64,000 nucleotides of DNA from HK1 sp965221725 (GCA_965221725.1 OZ244909.1:2914001-2978000), one strand, 5' to 3'; shown: positions 9,019-18,040, numbered from the stretch's first letter. Notes: generated by a model from the sequence alone, not told the origin. Translations and numbers: made by a program.

Positions 9019-9410
9019 GCAGTGGCGCAGCGGACGACGGAAGCCGTTCGGGGGTTCTTCGGCGGGCGGCCGAACGAAGTCCCATCACGGCTGTGTACGC
9101 GATCGCCCGGTGTTGCCGTGCCTCGACCGCGCCGGGCGGTACCTCTGGATGCGGGCGTTTCACCCCCTCGCTGAAGCCCTGCGACGTGCCTGTGATTCTC
9201 GCCGGTACTCCGAGCGATCGTCACGCGGTGCGATTACGGCAGGGCTGCAGCCTGCGGAGCGTTCGTTCGGGGCAATTTCGAGCGCATGCTTCGACTTGGC
9301 GGAAATTGCGGGCATCGGGCGAGCCGCTGCGGGTCCGCGATGTTTCGCACCGACGAAGCCGAGGGCTCGCCGAGCGGATCGGGCGTGCGCAGTGACCGCG
9401 GAGGGGTCTG
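9019..9410. other. Intergenic stretch, slmA to ygjP-like gene
   Basis: These 392 nt have no convincing gene. The part around 9255-9330 resembles the intergenic stretch near 54625-54680: both carry a gttcgggg-(2-3 nt)-atttcgag core followed by a GGCGG(G)AA-type segment. This may be a degenerate interspersed repeat. A GGAGGGG ribosome site for the next gene begins near 9399. Confidence 0.4.
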
Positions 9411-10163
9411 GTGGCATCGACGATTGAGCGGAGCGACACCGTGCGCCTCGGCGACGCCGATGTCCCCTACCTCTTCAAGCGGGTGCCGCGCCGCCGCCAT
9501 GTGCATATCTTCATCGGCGACGATGGCACCATCGAGGTGCGTGCGCCCTGGCGGTTCGGCGTGCACCGAGCCCGGGAGGTGTTGCTCCGGAACGCCGACT
9601 GGATCCTGAATGCGACGGCCTCCGCGCGGGCGAGGCTCGCGCAGCGCCCCCGCCTCGTCACCGGCACCCGCCTTCCGCTGCTCGACGGGGCGGTGCGCCT
9701 GGAGGTTCGCCCGCGCGCCCAGGCCGACCTCTTCGAATGCGCCGGATCGGCGAGGGCGCGGGTGGAACGCCGCGGGCCGGTCCTGCGGGTCGGCACCACC
9801 TCGCTCGGTGAATCCGAGCTGCGGGCGTTGATCGAGCACTGGTATCGCGGGGAAGCATCGGCGCACCTCCCGGCCCGGATCGAGCACTATGCGCCGCGGC
9901 TCGGCGTGCGACCCTCGCGGGTGACCATCCGCGGTCAGCGCTCGCGCTGGGGGAGCTGCTCGACCCGAGGGACCGTGAGTCTCAACTGGCGTCTGATGAT
10001 GGCGCCGAGCGGCCTCGTCGACTACGTGGTGGTCCATGAACTGTGCCATCTCCGGCACATGAATCATTCACCGCGTTTCTGGGCGATGGTGGGCACCGTC
10101 GTCCCCGACTACCGGGAACGGCGCCGACGCCTCAACGCGCTGCACGAGCACCTGCCGGTTTAG
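9411..10163 (+). CDS. YgjP-type (DUF45 / WSS1-like) zinc metallopeptidase
   Basis: A 250-residue member of the YgjP/SprT-like metal-dependent hydrolase family. The zinc motif HELCH occurs in VVHELCHLRHMNHSPRFW (about residues 205-222), preceded by the family hallmark SRWGSCSTRGTVSLNWRL. The N-terminal part (RRRHVHIFIGDDGTIEVRAP) matches the DUF45 beta-rich region. Function in vivo is poorly known; the relatives Wss1 and SprT act on proteins. The GTG start at 9411 has GGAGGGG about 6 nt upstream. It stands alone and faces the PIN/XRE module. Confidence 0.88.
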   Translation: MASTIERSDTVRLGDADVPYLFKRVPRRRHVHIFIGDDGTIEVRAPWRFGVHRAREVLLRNADWILNATASARARLAQRPRLVTGTRLPLLDGAVRLEVRPRAQADLFECAGSARARVERRGPVLRVGTTSLGESELRALIEHWYRGEASAHLPARIEHYAPRLGVRPSRVTIRGQRSRWGSCSTRGTVSLNWRLMMAPSGLVDYVVVHELCHLRHMNHSPRFWAMVGTVVPDYRERRRRLNALHEHLPV

Positions 10164-10517
10164 ACCCCGCGAGCGATTCCCGCCGTGCCCGTCCGCAAAT
10201 TCGTTGTGCACACCGGCAACGCGAGCTATCTGCCAGCGAAGGACATAAGCGCCGTCCCCTTGCCCCCCACTCCTGGGCGCTGTCCGGCCCCCTCCCTCCC
10301 TGAACGCCTGACAGCCCTCGCCACTGCCTTGGTGGCCGCTCTGCTCACGACCCTCACCCTGCCCGCCGGCGCGCAGGTACAGACACTCAGCATCGGCGCT
10401 GACGAACGTGGGAGGATGACTGGCACAGCCGTTGAAGAGATCGACAGTGGCCGCACGCCAATCTACCTCGGCGTCAACAGCGGGCATGATGTTCGGACGG
10501 GCCCACTGCCAAGGCCG
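10164..10517. other. Intergenic region between convergent ygjP-like gene and PIN gene
   Basis: These 354 nt have no supported gene. A plus-strand frame from 10185 contains a signal-peptide-like run around 10300-10380 (ALATALVAALLTTLTLPAGA), but the sequence after it is only the shadow of the PIN gene. It may be a truncated remnant of a secreted protein or chance. Confidence 0.35.
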
Positions 10518-11066
10518 CTACCCGAACAACCTTCGGTAGTCTCGCGCGAACCCCGCCGGAAGATCGCGCTCGTGACGCCAGTATCCGGCGATCTGCCGAA
10601 CCTTCGCGAGATCGATATGGCCTGCGTCGACCATGAGCTTCAGCAGCGAGAGCGTGCTCATGATCTCGATACCGAAGGTCGCACCCAGCGCGTGCATGTC
10701 CATGTCGTCGGTAACCGCGCCAATCTCCAGAACGAACGCATGGCCGAGAACGGAGACATCGACTGCCGAAACGCCGAGAGCGTCCGCGTCCGCCTGATCT
10801 CCGATGAAGTCGATGGCCGTCTTGATCTCTCGCCCCTGCTTCCTCCCAATCTGCAACCGAACATCTCGATTGTCTCGATACTCGGGTTCATCAACCCACG
10901 GGAACTTGCCGCGCAATCGTCGGCTACGGGCGAACTCCCGCTCGAACTCCTCAATGAGGTAGATGCAGTTCCGGTCCCCCCCGAACTCGGTGAACAGTAG
11001 GGGATGAATGCTCCGCGCGAGACGCAGGTAGGCGTTGGTGTCGAGCAACAGTTTTCGCTGCGGCAC
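10518..11066 (-). CDS. PIN-domain protein, toxin-like partner of the XRE-ImmA/IrrE gene
   Basis: A 182-residue PIN-fold protein. PIN domains are usually Mg-dependent ribonucleases. The first acidic residue lies in LLLDTNAYLRLA (about 6-17), and a second cluster is ADADALGVSAVDVSVLGHAF, followed by GAVTDDMDMHALGATFGI with the late aspartates. It begins with GTG directly after the TGA stop of the upstream XRE-ImmA/IrrE gene, with no nucleotide between them, so the two are almost certainly one transcript with coupled translation. Such pairs are known as toxin-antitoxin-like modules in which the XRE/peptidase protein is the controller. The RNA target is unknown. Confidence 0.78.
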   Translation of the reverse strand: MPQRKLLLDTNAYLRLARSIHPLLFTEFGGDRNCIYLIEEFEREFARSRRLRGKFPWVDEPEYRDNRDVRLQIGRKQGREIKTAIDFIGDQADADALGVSAVDVSVLGHAFVLEIGAVTDDMDMHALGATFGIEIMSTLSLLKLMVDAGHIDLAKVRQIAGYWRHERDLPAGFARDYRRLFG

Positions 11067-12194
11067 TCACACCAACTCCGAGTGGATTGCCTTCGCGTCG
11101 AGCAGGGGTATATCCAGAATCGACTGCACGTAGCCAGCCGAGCGCGGGTGCTCATCAAGGTACGCGGCAAGCGCCTCGAAGAACGGGCTCTCGAAGGTAT
11201 CCCGGGTCACACGGACGTAGTCCGCCAGCTCCGGAGCACCGCCGTCGAACAATGCTTCACTGACAGTCCGATACTCGCGGTTGACGTTCTTTGCGGCACC
11301 GTAGATCGCGTTTCCGAGATCGACCACTGGCAATCCTTTCGACTCCGCGAAACACCGGAGACGTTCGTGGACGGTGATCGGGGAGATGGTGAGTTCCTGC
11401 GCGATGCCTTTGATGACGTTCATACGAGCGCCGCCTCCATGGAGGCTCCTCACGTCCCGATAGCCCGCCTCGGCCGCCTGCCGGGGGTAGAGCAGCGCAC
11501 TCGCCAAAGAATCGGCAAAGTCCTCGCCTTCATCTCCACGCAGTTGCGGGGCCATGACATGGGCAAGCTCGTGGGCCATCCAGAACTTGAAGTCGTGTAC
11601 TTCGCTGTCGAGATTCAGATACACCCAAGTGGTGGCTGACTCCGGCAGATGGATGTGCAGTGCGTTCTCGTGCCTGTCCCGCGCGCCCCAGAGCACGGGA
11701 ATCAGCACGGCCTGGAGGGCTCGAAAGCGGCCAATCAGATGCTCGAAATCGAGTACATCCAACACCCTCAACCCGATCTCGGCGCGAACCGTTGCGGCGA
11801 CGCGCTCCACGTAGTCGTAGGCGAGGCGCGGGTCCTTGAGCACGGGCGGTGCAACCAGCTCGTCGAACGGCAGGTAAGGCACCACCGGCGTCAGCAGCCT
11901 TCCCATCTTCTGCGCCCGCGCTATATGGGCCTCGGTGGTCTTGCGAGTCCCCATCTTCCGGAAGGCCACAATGGGGTCGGCCGCACCCGGAACCCGTTCC
12001 ATCGTCTGATCGAGGGTGAGGCCGAGAAGAAGAGCGAGCCTGAGCAGCTTTTCGGGACGTGGGAACGCTCGGCCACGCAGCCATTTCGAAACGGCTTCCC
12101 GCGAGACGCCCAGCTCGCGAGCGATGGCCGCCTGACTCAACCCCGAGGCCGCCATCGCGTCCCCAATCTCATCGATCCGAAGCACTCGCTGCAT
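11067..12194 (-). CDS. XRE helix-turn-helix / ImmA-IrrE metallopeptidase fusion
   Basis: A 375-residue two-domain protein. Residues about 8-60 form an XRE-type helix-turn-helix (GLSQAAIARELGVSREAVSK). The rest is a COG2856 zinc peptidase domain with the HELAH motif in FKFWMAHELAHVMAPQLRGD. ImmA/IrrE peptidases cleave or inactivate repressors; fusions with XRE commonly control an adjacent toxin-like gene, here the PIN protein that starts right after its stop. I chose the ATG at 12194; the frame continues upstream only to a TTG inside the promoter-like repeats. Tandem TTGACA boxes lie just upstream (12216-12231, minus strand). Confidence 0.85.
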   Translation of the reverse strand: MQRVLRIDEIGDAMAASGLSQAAIARELGVSREAVSKWLRGRAFPRPEKLLRLALLLGLTLDQTMERVPGAADPIVAFRKMGTRKTTEAHIARAQKMGRLLTPVVPYLPFDELVAPPVLKDPRLAYDYVERVAATVRAEIGLRVLDVLDFEHLIGRFRALQAVLIPVLWGARDRHENALHIHLPESATTWVYLNLDSEVHDFKFWMAHELAHVMAPQLRGDEGEDFADSLASALLYPRQAAEAGYRDVRSLHGGGARMNVIKGIAQELTISPITVHERLRCFAESKGLPVVDLGNAIYGAAKNVNREYRTVSEALFDGGAPELADYVRVTRDTFESPFFEALAAYLDEHPRSAGYVQSILDIPLLDAKAIHSELV

Positions 12195-12215
12195 GGCGCC
12201 GCAGTCTGCTTCTGC

Positions 12216-12258
12216 TGTCAACTTTTGTCAACTGAATGATGGAGGTGAATGATGGAGG
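12216..12258 (-). promoter_or_regulatory. Direct repeats upstream of the XRE-PIN module
   Basis: On the minus strand two TTGACA boxes are repeated head to tail 4 nt apart (TTGACAAAAGTTGACA, 12231 to 12216). Beyond them on the plus strand a 13-bp unit TGAATGATGGAGG is repeated twice in tandem (about 12233-12258). The position 22 nt before the XRE start fits an operator or -35 region for autoregulation, but no good -10 was found. Confidence 0.45.
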
Positions 12259-12422
12259 TACGCCCCAGAATGTTCCGAGATGGTGTTCGCCTCAAGCCGC
12301 CAAACCCTCGCCAGAGAAATGAGAGCCCGGTGTCCGCCACCACCGGCCGGGTCATGAGGCCACGCCAACCTCCTCGTCGAGTTCCTCGGGCGGGCAGTCG
12401 GTTCAGGCTGAGTTCGAGATTG

Positions 12423-14832
12423 TCAATGGATGGTTGATCCCGAAGGCCGGAGACGATCCGGAGCAGCGCCCGCACGGCCGGATGCATGCCCGAAAGTGTT
12501 CAGATGCGCGGCTGTCGCTTCTTCGATTTCCGGCGGCTCAGGGCCGAAAGGTCGAGGCATGCTGCCCGGATCGTTTTCCCGTCCCACACCTCCCGGGCTG
12601 CGATACAGCCCAGCCAGATCGTCGAAGTTCTCGGCGGCGAACGCATAAGGCCAGTGGCGGCTGAGCGCATGAGCGAACACCGTCCCCGGCGCCCCCAGCG
12701 CCAGGTCCACGAGCGGCTTGAATTCGCGATCGTCATCGATTTCGGACACGCATTGGGAGCTCTTGGCGTCCCAGCGCCGAATCATTTCCATGAGACGGTT
12801 GCCCGCCTCTTCGCCGGACAGGCGTCGGAGACGTTGGACGACGTGATCCCAAGCCGCTCTGCTCTCGCGCCAACACCCGGCGCGCTGTTCGATCATTGCG
12901 AGCAATTCCCAAGGCCGACGACGGTCGCGGGAGATGCGCTTGACCACGCGGATGCCGTACCCGACCAGGAGCGCGCGGAGTTGTCGTTGGATCGCGGCTT
13001 TGGCCGAATTGAGCGTCCCCGCGCGTCGTGCGAGCGGATCCAGGCGTGCGAGAACGGGCGACGGGTGAAAGAGCGCGAGCAAGCCGGGGCGATCAGGATC
13101 TGCGGCCAGAAGCTGCCGCTTCGTCACGTCTTCGTAAGCCAGCCCTTTGCGTGAGCGCTTCTGCCCGAGCAGTCGGGCTTCGAGCGCATAGCTGACGAGC
13201 CCGGAGAGCGCCACTGGCACAGCTCGAAATCGGCTGAAGATCAATGACTTTCCATCAATCAACGGCCTGGGCTTGTCGTTCCTCCATGCGCCGCCGAGCG
13301 GCCACCATGGAAGCGACGGCGCCACCCATGGCAGCGCGAGTTGCTGCAGCGGCATCTCTTCGAGCAGCGCCCGAAGCCGTGGATGGGGCCAAGGGCCGGT
13401 CGTGCGAAGGCGTCGGCGTACACCCGGTGTCAACGCAATTTCGGGCCGTGGCAGAATGCGCTGCGAATTGCACCATGCCTGATAGCGGTTACCGAGCGCC
13501 TGCATCGGTAGCGGCACCGACTGCCAGAGAGGCACAACCCAGCCATGGTCGCCCGACCGGAGGGAATCCTTCAGGTGACGGAAGACCGAGATGTCTGACG
13601 GTAGAAGCGGCGCCTCGCAAACGCCGTCGCTTTCGTCCTGCGCCCCATCATCAATGGCCTTCCGTGGCCGTTCGGTCCGAGACATGACCCGCGTGAGAAG
13701 GGCAGTGAGGTCGGCGCGTGCCGATCGTGCGCGTTCGGAAAGAGGATCGCCCTTACGAAGCTCCTCGCTGACGGTCTCGAACAACGATTTCGCGCGCTGG
13801 GAAGCTTTGCGGCCCTCGCATCCTCCACCGTACAGAAACTCGACCAGAACGAAGAAGTCCGCTGCAGCACTGGCGTAGACCGCCCCCTCGTGACGGCCAC
13901 GATAGGGCGCGTAGGGCGTTGCCGACAAAAGGAGCAACGCGGGTCGATGATCGATGCCGTCGCCCCGGATCGCGCTAAGCACACGCGATGCCGCAGTATC
14001 CCCGGTAGACGGGGATTCGGCATCGGCCGCCGCTTCGTCCTCAGCGCCAGGCAGCTCTCCCAGGAGATCGCGGAAACGCTGAAACTCGTCGAAGATCACC
14101 AGATCGGGCCGGACTTGATGAAGTGCGGCAACCGCGAGAGCGCTTCGCACGGCGGCAACCAGTTCAAGGCGGTCATCCGAGCTGACGAGGGCTTGTATTC
14201 GCGGTGGCAGATGTTGCCCGTGTTCTACGCCCAGCTCGACACGTAACGCATGACGAAATGTTCGTCGGAATGTCCGATCGGCGATTTCCCCGTTCTTGAT
14301 CGCTGTCTGCTAATGTCGAAGCCAGCGGTCGAACCGCCGCCGCCCCACGTTCACACGAAGGGCTTCGACAGAGGCGGGGTATCGTCCTTGGCAGGAGTTC
14401 CTTGAGGAGCGCAAGCCCGAGCGCACGTTCCTCGACACGCCCCTCGCGTCGTCGGCGCCGTCGTGATGGCAACGCCGTATCTGGTGTCAGCGAGAACACA
14501 TGCACCGAGTCGTGCGTCGGCAGATCGCGGGTAGGCATCAGGCTCGGTCGGTCGGCCCGCGCAATCGCGCTCTTGCGTTCGTTGTCGGGCAGGAAGGACG
14601 CAAGGCGTGCGAGGTTCTGTGTCGCGATCGCGAGGTTGGAACACACGTAGAACACGCGGAGGGGCTCTGGGCGCCTTGCCGCGAGACGCTCGACTATACC
14701 GCTCGCGATGATTGTCTTGCCGAGCCCGACCTCATCGGCGACGAGGAATCGGCGGGGCCCCGTGCGAGATCTGAATGCGCAAAGAGCGGCGTCGATCGTT
14801 GCCGACTGAAACGGTTTGAGATCAATGGGCAC
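12423..14832 (-). pseudogene. SF2/SNF2-like helicase, broken by frameshift and stop and truncated at 3' end
   Basis: This is the remnant of a large superfamily-2 ATPase. The GTG start (14832) has a GGGGAGG site. The first 130 or so residues are intact and include Walker A in FLVADEVGLGKTIIASGIVE and the segment VHVFSLTPDTALP. Near 14390 the frame shifts, and an in-frame TAG follows at about 14310. From about 14300 the normal reading resumes on another frame with motif II as IFDEFQRFRDLL (a DEFQ box), motif III LLLLSATPY and the start of the second RecA lobe LIFSRFRAVPVALSG. The C-terminal helicase motifs are missing: the frame ends at 12423 in unrelated sequence next to the XRE-PIN module. 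It is the last gene of the DUF6361-PLD-helicase operon and is certainly non-functional as sequenced. Confidence 0.82.
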
Positions 14833-14959
14833 GACGCGCCTCCCCGATCAAGCCAAGCCGGCACGCAGGGTTTTCCAGCTACGCGAAAACGCGGCCTTGG
14901 CCGCCACGCTCATCGAGCAGACCTGTTTGAAGCACGACATCGCGCCCCAGGTACTCACC

Positions 14960-16190
14960 CAGGGCAAGATCACTAAAATCCCATGTAAATCAGTGCATTC
15001 TGTGATCTAATGCCACTCTGGCCAAGGAGAGGAACGTGATCAGCAATGGACAACAGTGCCCCCGAGGGTCTGATCGAACATTTCTCGAAGTTGGAAGACC
15101 CGCGCGTCGACCGGAACAAGAAGCATGAGTTGATTGATGTCATCGTGCTGTGCGTGTGCGCGGTGCTCAGTGGGGCCGAAGGTTGGTGCGACATCGAGGA
15201 GTTCGGTCGCGCAAAGCTGGACTGGTTACGTCGTTATGTCCCGCTGGCCAATGGGGTCCCGGTCGATGACACGATTGCCCGCATCATCTCGGCGTTGTCG
15301 GTCAGTGGGTTTCAGGCGTGCTTTCTCAGTTGGATGGAGGACGTGGTCAAGCTCAGCGACGGTGAGATCATTGCGCTCGATGGCAAGACGCATCGACGCA
15401 CCCATGATCGCAAGCGAGGGGTGAAGGCGCTGCATATGGTCAGTGCCTGGGCGTGTCGCAATGGGGTGGTGCTTGGGCAGGTGAAAACCGACGAGAAGTC
15501 GAACGAGATCGTGGCGGTGCCGGAGTTGCTGGAGAAGCTTCAATTGAAGGGGTGTATCGTGACGCTGGATGCGATGGGGTGCCAACGCGCGATCGCGAAG
15601 CAGGTCAAGAAAGGCGGTGGGGATTACGTGTTGGCGCTGAAGCGCAATCAGCCGGAATTGGAGCGCGAGGTTCGGGCGTATTTCGAGGCGGCGGAGCGGT
15701 GCGACTTTGGCGGTTCGGAGATGGGGCACGAGGCGACTTGCGACGAAGGTCACGGGCGGATTGAGCACCGGAGCTATTTCTTGTCCACGGACCTTGGTGC
15801 GTTGTCGGGTGTCGGGAAGTGGAAGGGACTGAAAGCGATGGGAATGGTGGAGTCGGAACGTCATTGTGGAGGGCGTGTCAGTGTTGAGCGGCGCTACTAC
15901 ATCACCTCGCTTGATGACGTGAAGGTGTTTCAACGGGCGGTGCGTTCACATTGGAGTATCGAGAACGGGTTGCACTGGCGGTTGGACGTGACGTTTCGCG
16001 AAGACGCAAGCCGGATTCGTCGAGGCAATGCGCCTCACAACATCGGGGTGATTCGTCACATGGCGATGAACCTACTCAAGCGCGAGAAGACGAAAATGAG
16101 CTATAGGCGCAAGAGAGTCCGGGCCGCTCTGAACGATGCCTTCCGAGATAAGTTGTTGATGGGACAATGACTTTATATGCGGTCACCCTG
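14960..16190 (+). mobile_element. ISAs1-family insertion sequence with 10-bp target duplication
   Basis: A 1,231-bp element inserted in the broken IS3 copy. The 10-bp sequence GGTACTCACC is present on both sides (14950-14959 and 16191-16200); removing the element and one copy restores the IS3 reading frame across the site. The ends are imperfect inverted repeats beginning CAGGG (left CAGGGCAAGATC, right reverse complement CAGGGTGACCGC). It carries one intact transposase gene, so it may still be mobile. Confidence 0.85.
15046..16170 (+). CDS. ISAs1-family transposase
   Basis: A 374-residue DDE transposase, full length for ISAs1 elements (about 370). The N-terminal part carries the family's HFSKLEDPRVDRNKKHELID. 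The catalytic acidic residues are in IIALDGKTHRRT (about 107-118), IVTLDAMGCQRAIA (about 167-180) and the late SHWSIENGLHWRLDVTFRED (about 307-326). The frame is intact. The gene occupies almost the whole element and ends 20 nt before its right end. Confidence 0.95.
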   Translation: MDNSAPEGLIEHFSKLEDPRVDRNKKHELIDVIVLCVCAVLSGAEGWCDIEEFGRAKLDWLRRYVPLANGVPVDDTIARIISALSVSGFQACFLSWMEDVVKLSDGEIIALDGKTHRRTHDRKRGVKALHMVSAWACRNGVVLGQVKTDEKSNEIVAVPELLEKLQLKGCIVTLDAMGCQRAIAKQVKKGGGDYVLALKRNQPELEREVRAYFEAAERCDFGGSEMGHEATCDEGHGRIEHRSYFLSTDLGALSGVGKWKGLKAMGMVESERHCGGRVSVERRYYITSLDDVKVFQRAVRSHWSIENGLHWRLDVTFREDASRIRRGNAPHNIGVIRHMAMNLLKREKTKMSYRRKRVRAALNDAFRDKLLMGQ

Positions 16191-16314
16191 GGTACTCACC
16201 CTGCACTCCGACCGCGGCGCCCCGATGACCAGCAGGTGCACCGCGCAACTCCTCCAACGGTGTCTCATCGGCGTTGACAGGTTCCGTAGTGGAACGGGCG
16301 TGTTATAGTCTGCC

Positions 16315-16338
16315 GCAGCAGACGAACCGTTCTGCTGC
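16315..16338 (+). promoter_or_regulatory. Perfect inverted repeat ahead of the poly-G gene
   Basis: GCAGCAGA (16315-16322) and TCTGCTGC (16331-16338) form an 8-bp hairpin with an 8-nt loop. It ends 5 nt before the AAGAGGAG ribosome site of the gene starting at 16358. A TATAGT hexamer at 16304-16309 could be a -10 box. It could be an operator or a leader hairpin. Confidence 0.45.
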
Positions 16339-16357
16339 TAGAAAGAGGAGCAAACTA

Positions 16358-16587
16358 ATGGCCAAGGTGAAGCTTAATTCCCCGCCGGAGGGCTTGGCAA
16401 ATCCGACCGAGCCCGAATCGGGGGGGGGGGGGGGGGGGGGGGGGATAACCCTCCTGCAAAACGGGCTTGGCGCAAGCCCTCTGTCCGTCTAATGCATATC
16501 GGAACCACAAAAAGTGCTAAATTTACTCGCGAGTATGAGGGTGCGAACTATCTTGAGGGAAGTAAGCCAGCATATCAGAGGAGTTAA
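16358..16587 (+). CDS. Small peptide-precursor-like gene with a 25-G tract; downstream half out of frame here
   Basis: A strong ribosome site (AAGAGGAG) precedes the ATG at 16358. The first 21 codons (MAKVKLNSPPEGLANPTEPE then Ser) run into 25 consecutive G (16420-16444). With 25 G the frame continues for 15 codons after the glycines and stops at about 16492. With 23 or 26 G it would instead enter a frame that is open for 47 codons to a TAA at 16585-16587, starting DNPPAKRAWRKPSVRLMHIG and ending GANYLEGSKPAYQRS. The W-x-K-P-x-V-R segment followed by a Gly-Thr-Thr recalls leader/core junctions of small proteobacterial peptide precursors (lasso-like and related RiPPs), but I cannot assign a family. 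The 60 nt after it run into the IS3 end, so any maturation gene has been lost or moved. A sequencing error in the homopolymer is possible. Confidence 0.5.
16420..16444. repeat. Homopolymer of 25 G inside the small gene
   Basis: Twenty-five uninterrupted G residues, by far the longest homopolymer in the window. It lies within coding sequence, 63 nt after the start codon, where a change of one base switches the downstream frame. Such tracts mutate by strand slippage and are the classic basis of phase variation. They are also error-prone in sequencing. Confidence 0.9.
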
Positions 16588-16676
16588 ATTGCGATATCCG
16601 CCCGCAAAATGACCTATGCTCATAAGGCAAACCCCGCGGAACCTGTCAACGCCGATGAGACACCGTTGGTCAAGAT

Positions 16677-17678
16677 TTAGTGAGCATTGTGCGGTGTCGT
16701 GGCCGCGGTGGGTGGGTTGATCCAGACCTCCCTGGGGAGCGCCTGGGGTTTCGGAGTTCCGCGTACGAAGCGTTCCGGGTGCTGCGACCACGCCGCGCGC
16801 AGGGTGCGTTCGCGTTGCTCGAGGATGCGCTGGGCGCGGCCGTGATGGACATCATCGGGGGTGAGCATCGCGATGCCGCTGTGGCGGTGCTCGGTGTTGT
16901 ACCAGGCGAAGAATGACCGGCAGAACGCGGTCGCGGCGGCGAGGTCAGCGAAGCGCGCGGGGAAGCCGGGATGGTACTTCAGGGTCTTGAACTGAGCCTC
17001 GGAGAAGGGGTTGTCGTCGCTGACCCGGGGACGGCTGAGCGAGCGGGTGACGCCGAGGTCGGCGAGGAGCTGCGCGGTGCACTGGCTGGTCATCGGCGCG
17101 CCGCGGTCGGAGTGCAAGGTGAGCACTTGCGGTGCGATGTTCTGCTTCAGGCAGGTCTGCTCGATGAGCGTGGCGGCCAGGGCGGCGTTCTCGCGCTCGG
17201 CGACCATCCACCCCACGACATAGCGGCTGAACAGGTCGAGCAGGACGTAGAGGTAGAAGTCCGTCCAGCGCTTCGGCCCGAGCAACCGGGTGATGTCCCA
17301 CGACCAGGTCTGGTTCGGCCCGGTGGCGACGAGTTCGGGCTTGGTGTAGGGCGGATGGGTGCGCTGATGGCGCCGCTCGCGCACCGGCTGCTCGGCGGCG
17401 AGGAGGCGGACCATGGTGCGCTCCGAGCACAGGTAATGCCCTTCGTCGAGGAGCGTCGCGACGACCTCGGCCGGGGCGCGGTCGACGAACCGTGGGGAGG
17501 CGAGCACGTCGAGGACGTGCGCGCGCTCGGCGCCATCGAGTGCCCGGGCGGGCGTCTTGCGGGGCTGCTGGCGCCCGGGAGCGGGCCGTTGACGACGGTA
17601 GAACGTGGCTCTGGGCACCCCCAGCGCACGGCACGCCGGCGCGACGCCGACGTGCGGTGCGAGCGAGGCGGCGGCCAT
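16677..17678 (-). CDS. IS3-family transposase OrfB (integrase core)
   Basis: A 333-residue integrase-core transposase. DDE residues lie in QTWSWDITRLLGPKRW (first D), LTLHSDRGAPMTSQ (second D) and SDDNPFSEAQFKTLKYHPGF (E). The N-terminal part has the HTH_21-like LGVPRATFYRRQ. The start codon overlaps the orfA stop by one nucleotide (TGATG), indicating coupled translation rather than the ribosomal frameshift used by many IS3 elements. It is intact and therefore a possible source for moving copy 2, which has decayed. Confidence 0.95.
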   Translation of the reverse strand: MAAASLAPHVGVAPACRALGVPRATFYRRQRPAPGRQQPRKTPARALDGAERAHVLDVLASPRFVDRAPAEVVATLLDEGHYLCSERTMVRLLAAEQPVRERRHQRTHPPYTKPELVATGPNQTWSWDITRLLGPKRWTDFYLYVLLDLFSRYVVGWMVAERENAALAATLIEQTCLKQNIAPQVLTLHSDRGAPMTSQCTAQLLADLGVTRSLSRPRVSDDNPFSEAQFKTLKYHPGFPARFADLAAATAFCRSFFAWYNTEHRHSGIAMLTPDDVHHGRAQRILEQRERTLRAAWSQHPERFVRGTPKPQALPREVWINPPTAATTPHNAH

Positions 17679-18040
17679 CAGCAGTCTTTCGCGTCGTTGA
17701 GGCGAAAGCCCAGCCGCCCGGCAACTTTTCCCTGGACATCGAGAATCGTGTGCGCGGTAGCGAGCGCCTTCTCAAGCCGCGCCACCTTCGCCTCGAGCGG
17801 GCGCACCTTGGGGCTCAAGGGGTTGGACTCGGCACGCTTGACCCCGCGCTTCTTTGGCGCCAAGCCCCGCAGCGCACCTTGGCGCCGCGCCTTGCGCCAC
17901 GCCGACAGGTGCGAGGTGTACAGGCCCTCACGGCGAAGCAGCCGTCCGACCTCGCCGGAGCGGGTGCAGCGCTCCGCCTCCTCGACAATCCGCAGCCGAT
18001 ACTCGGCGGTGAACTGGCGCCGAGTGGGCTTGGCCACCAC
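17678..18040 (-). CDS. IS3-family OrfA (helix-turn-helix)
   Basis: A 120-residue DNA-binding subunit. The N-terminal helix-turn-helix is QFTAEYRLRIVEEAERC through LYTSHLSAWRKARRQG. The C-terminal leucine-zipper-like coil (LEAKVARLEKALATAHTIL) is typical of IS3 OrfA. GTG GTG at 18040 offers the start. It is followed by OrfB with a one-base overlap. Confidence 0.93.
   Translation of the reverse strand: MVAKPTRRQFTAEYRLRIVEEAERCTRSGEVGRLLRREGLYTSHLSAWRKARRQGALRGLAPKKRGVKRAESNPLSPKVRPLEAKVARLEKALATAHTILDVQGKVAGRLGFRLNDAKDC

Larger units (their letters stand above)
14883..16285 (+). mobile_element. Truncated IS3-family copy interrupted by ISAs1
   Basis: A remnant of the IS3 element whose intact copy lies at 16638-18391, in opposite orientation. 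The stretch 14883-14959 plus 16201-16255 encodes the transposase segment ENAALAATLIEQTCLKHDIA continuing through HSDRGAPMTS. It then jumps by an internal deletion to the right terminal inverted repeat at about 16258-16285. An ISAs1 element sits inside it. The copy begins about 50 nt upstream of the helicase start, where a short frame ending SWKTLRAGLA could be the last codons of the lost PLD-like gene. Confidence 0.8.

Noticed and set aside
12240..12437. Short plus- and minus-strand frames between the XRE gene and the helicase remnant
   Set aside because: No ribosome site, no homology and atypical composition; the stretch is better read as promoter repeats and junction sequence.
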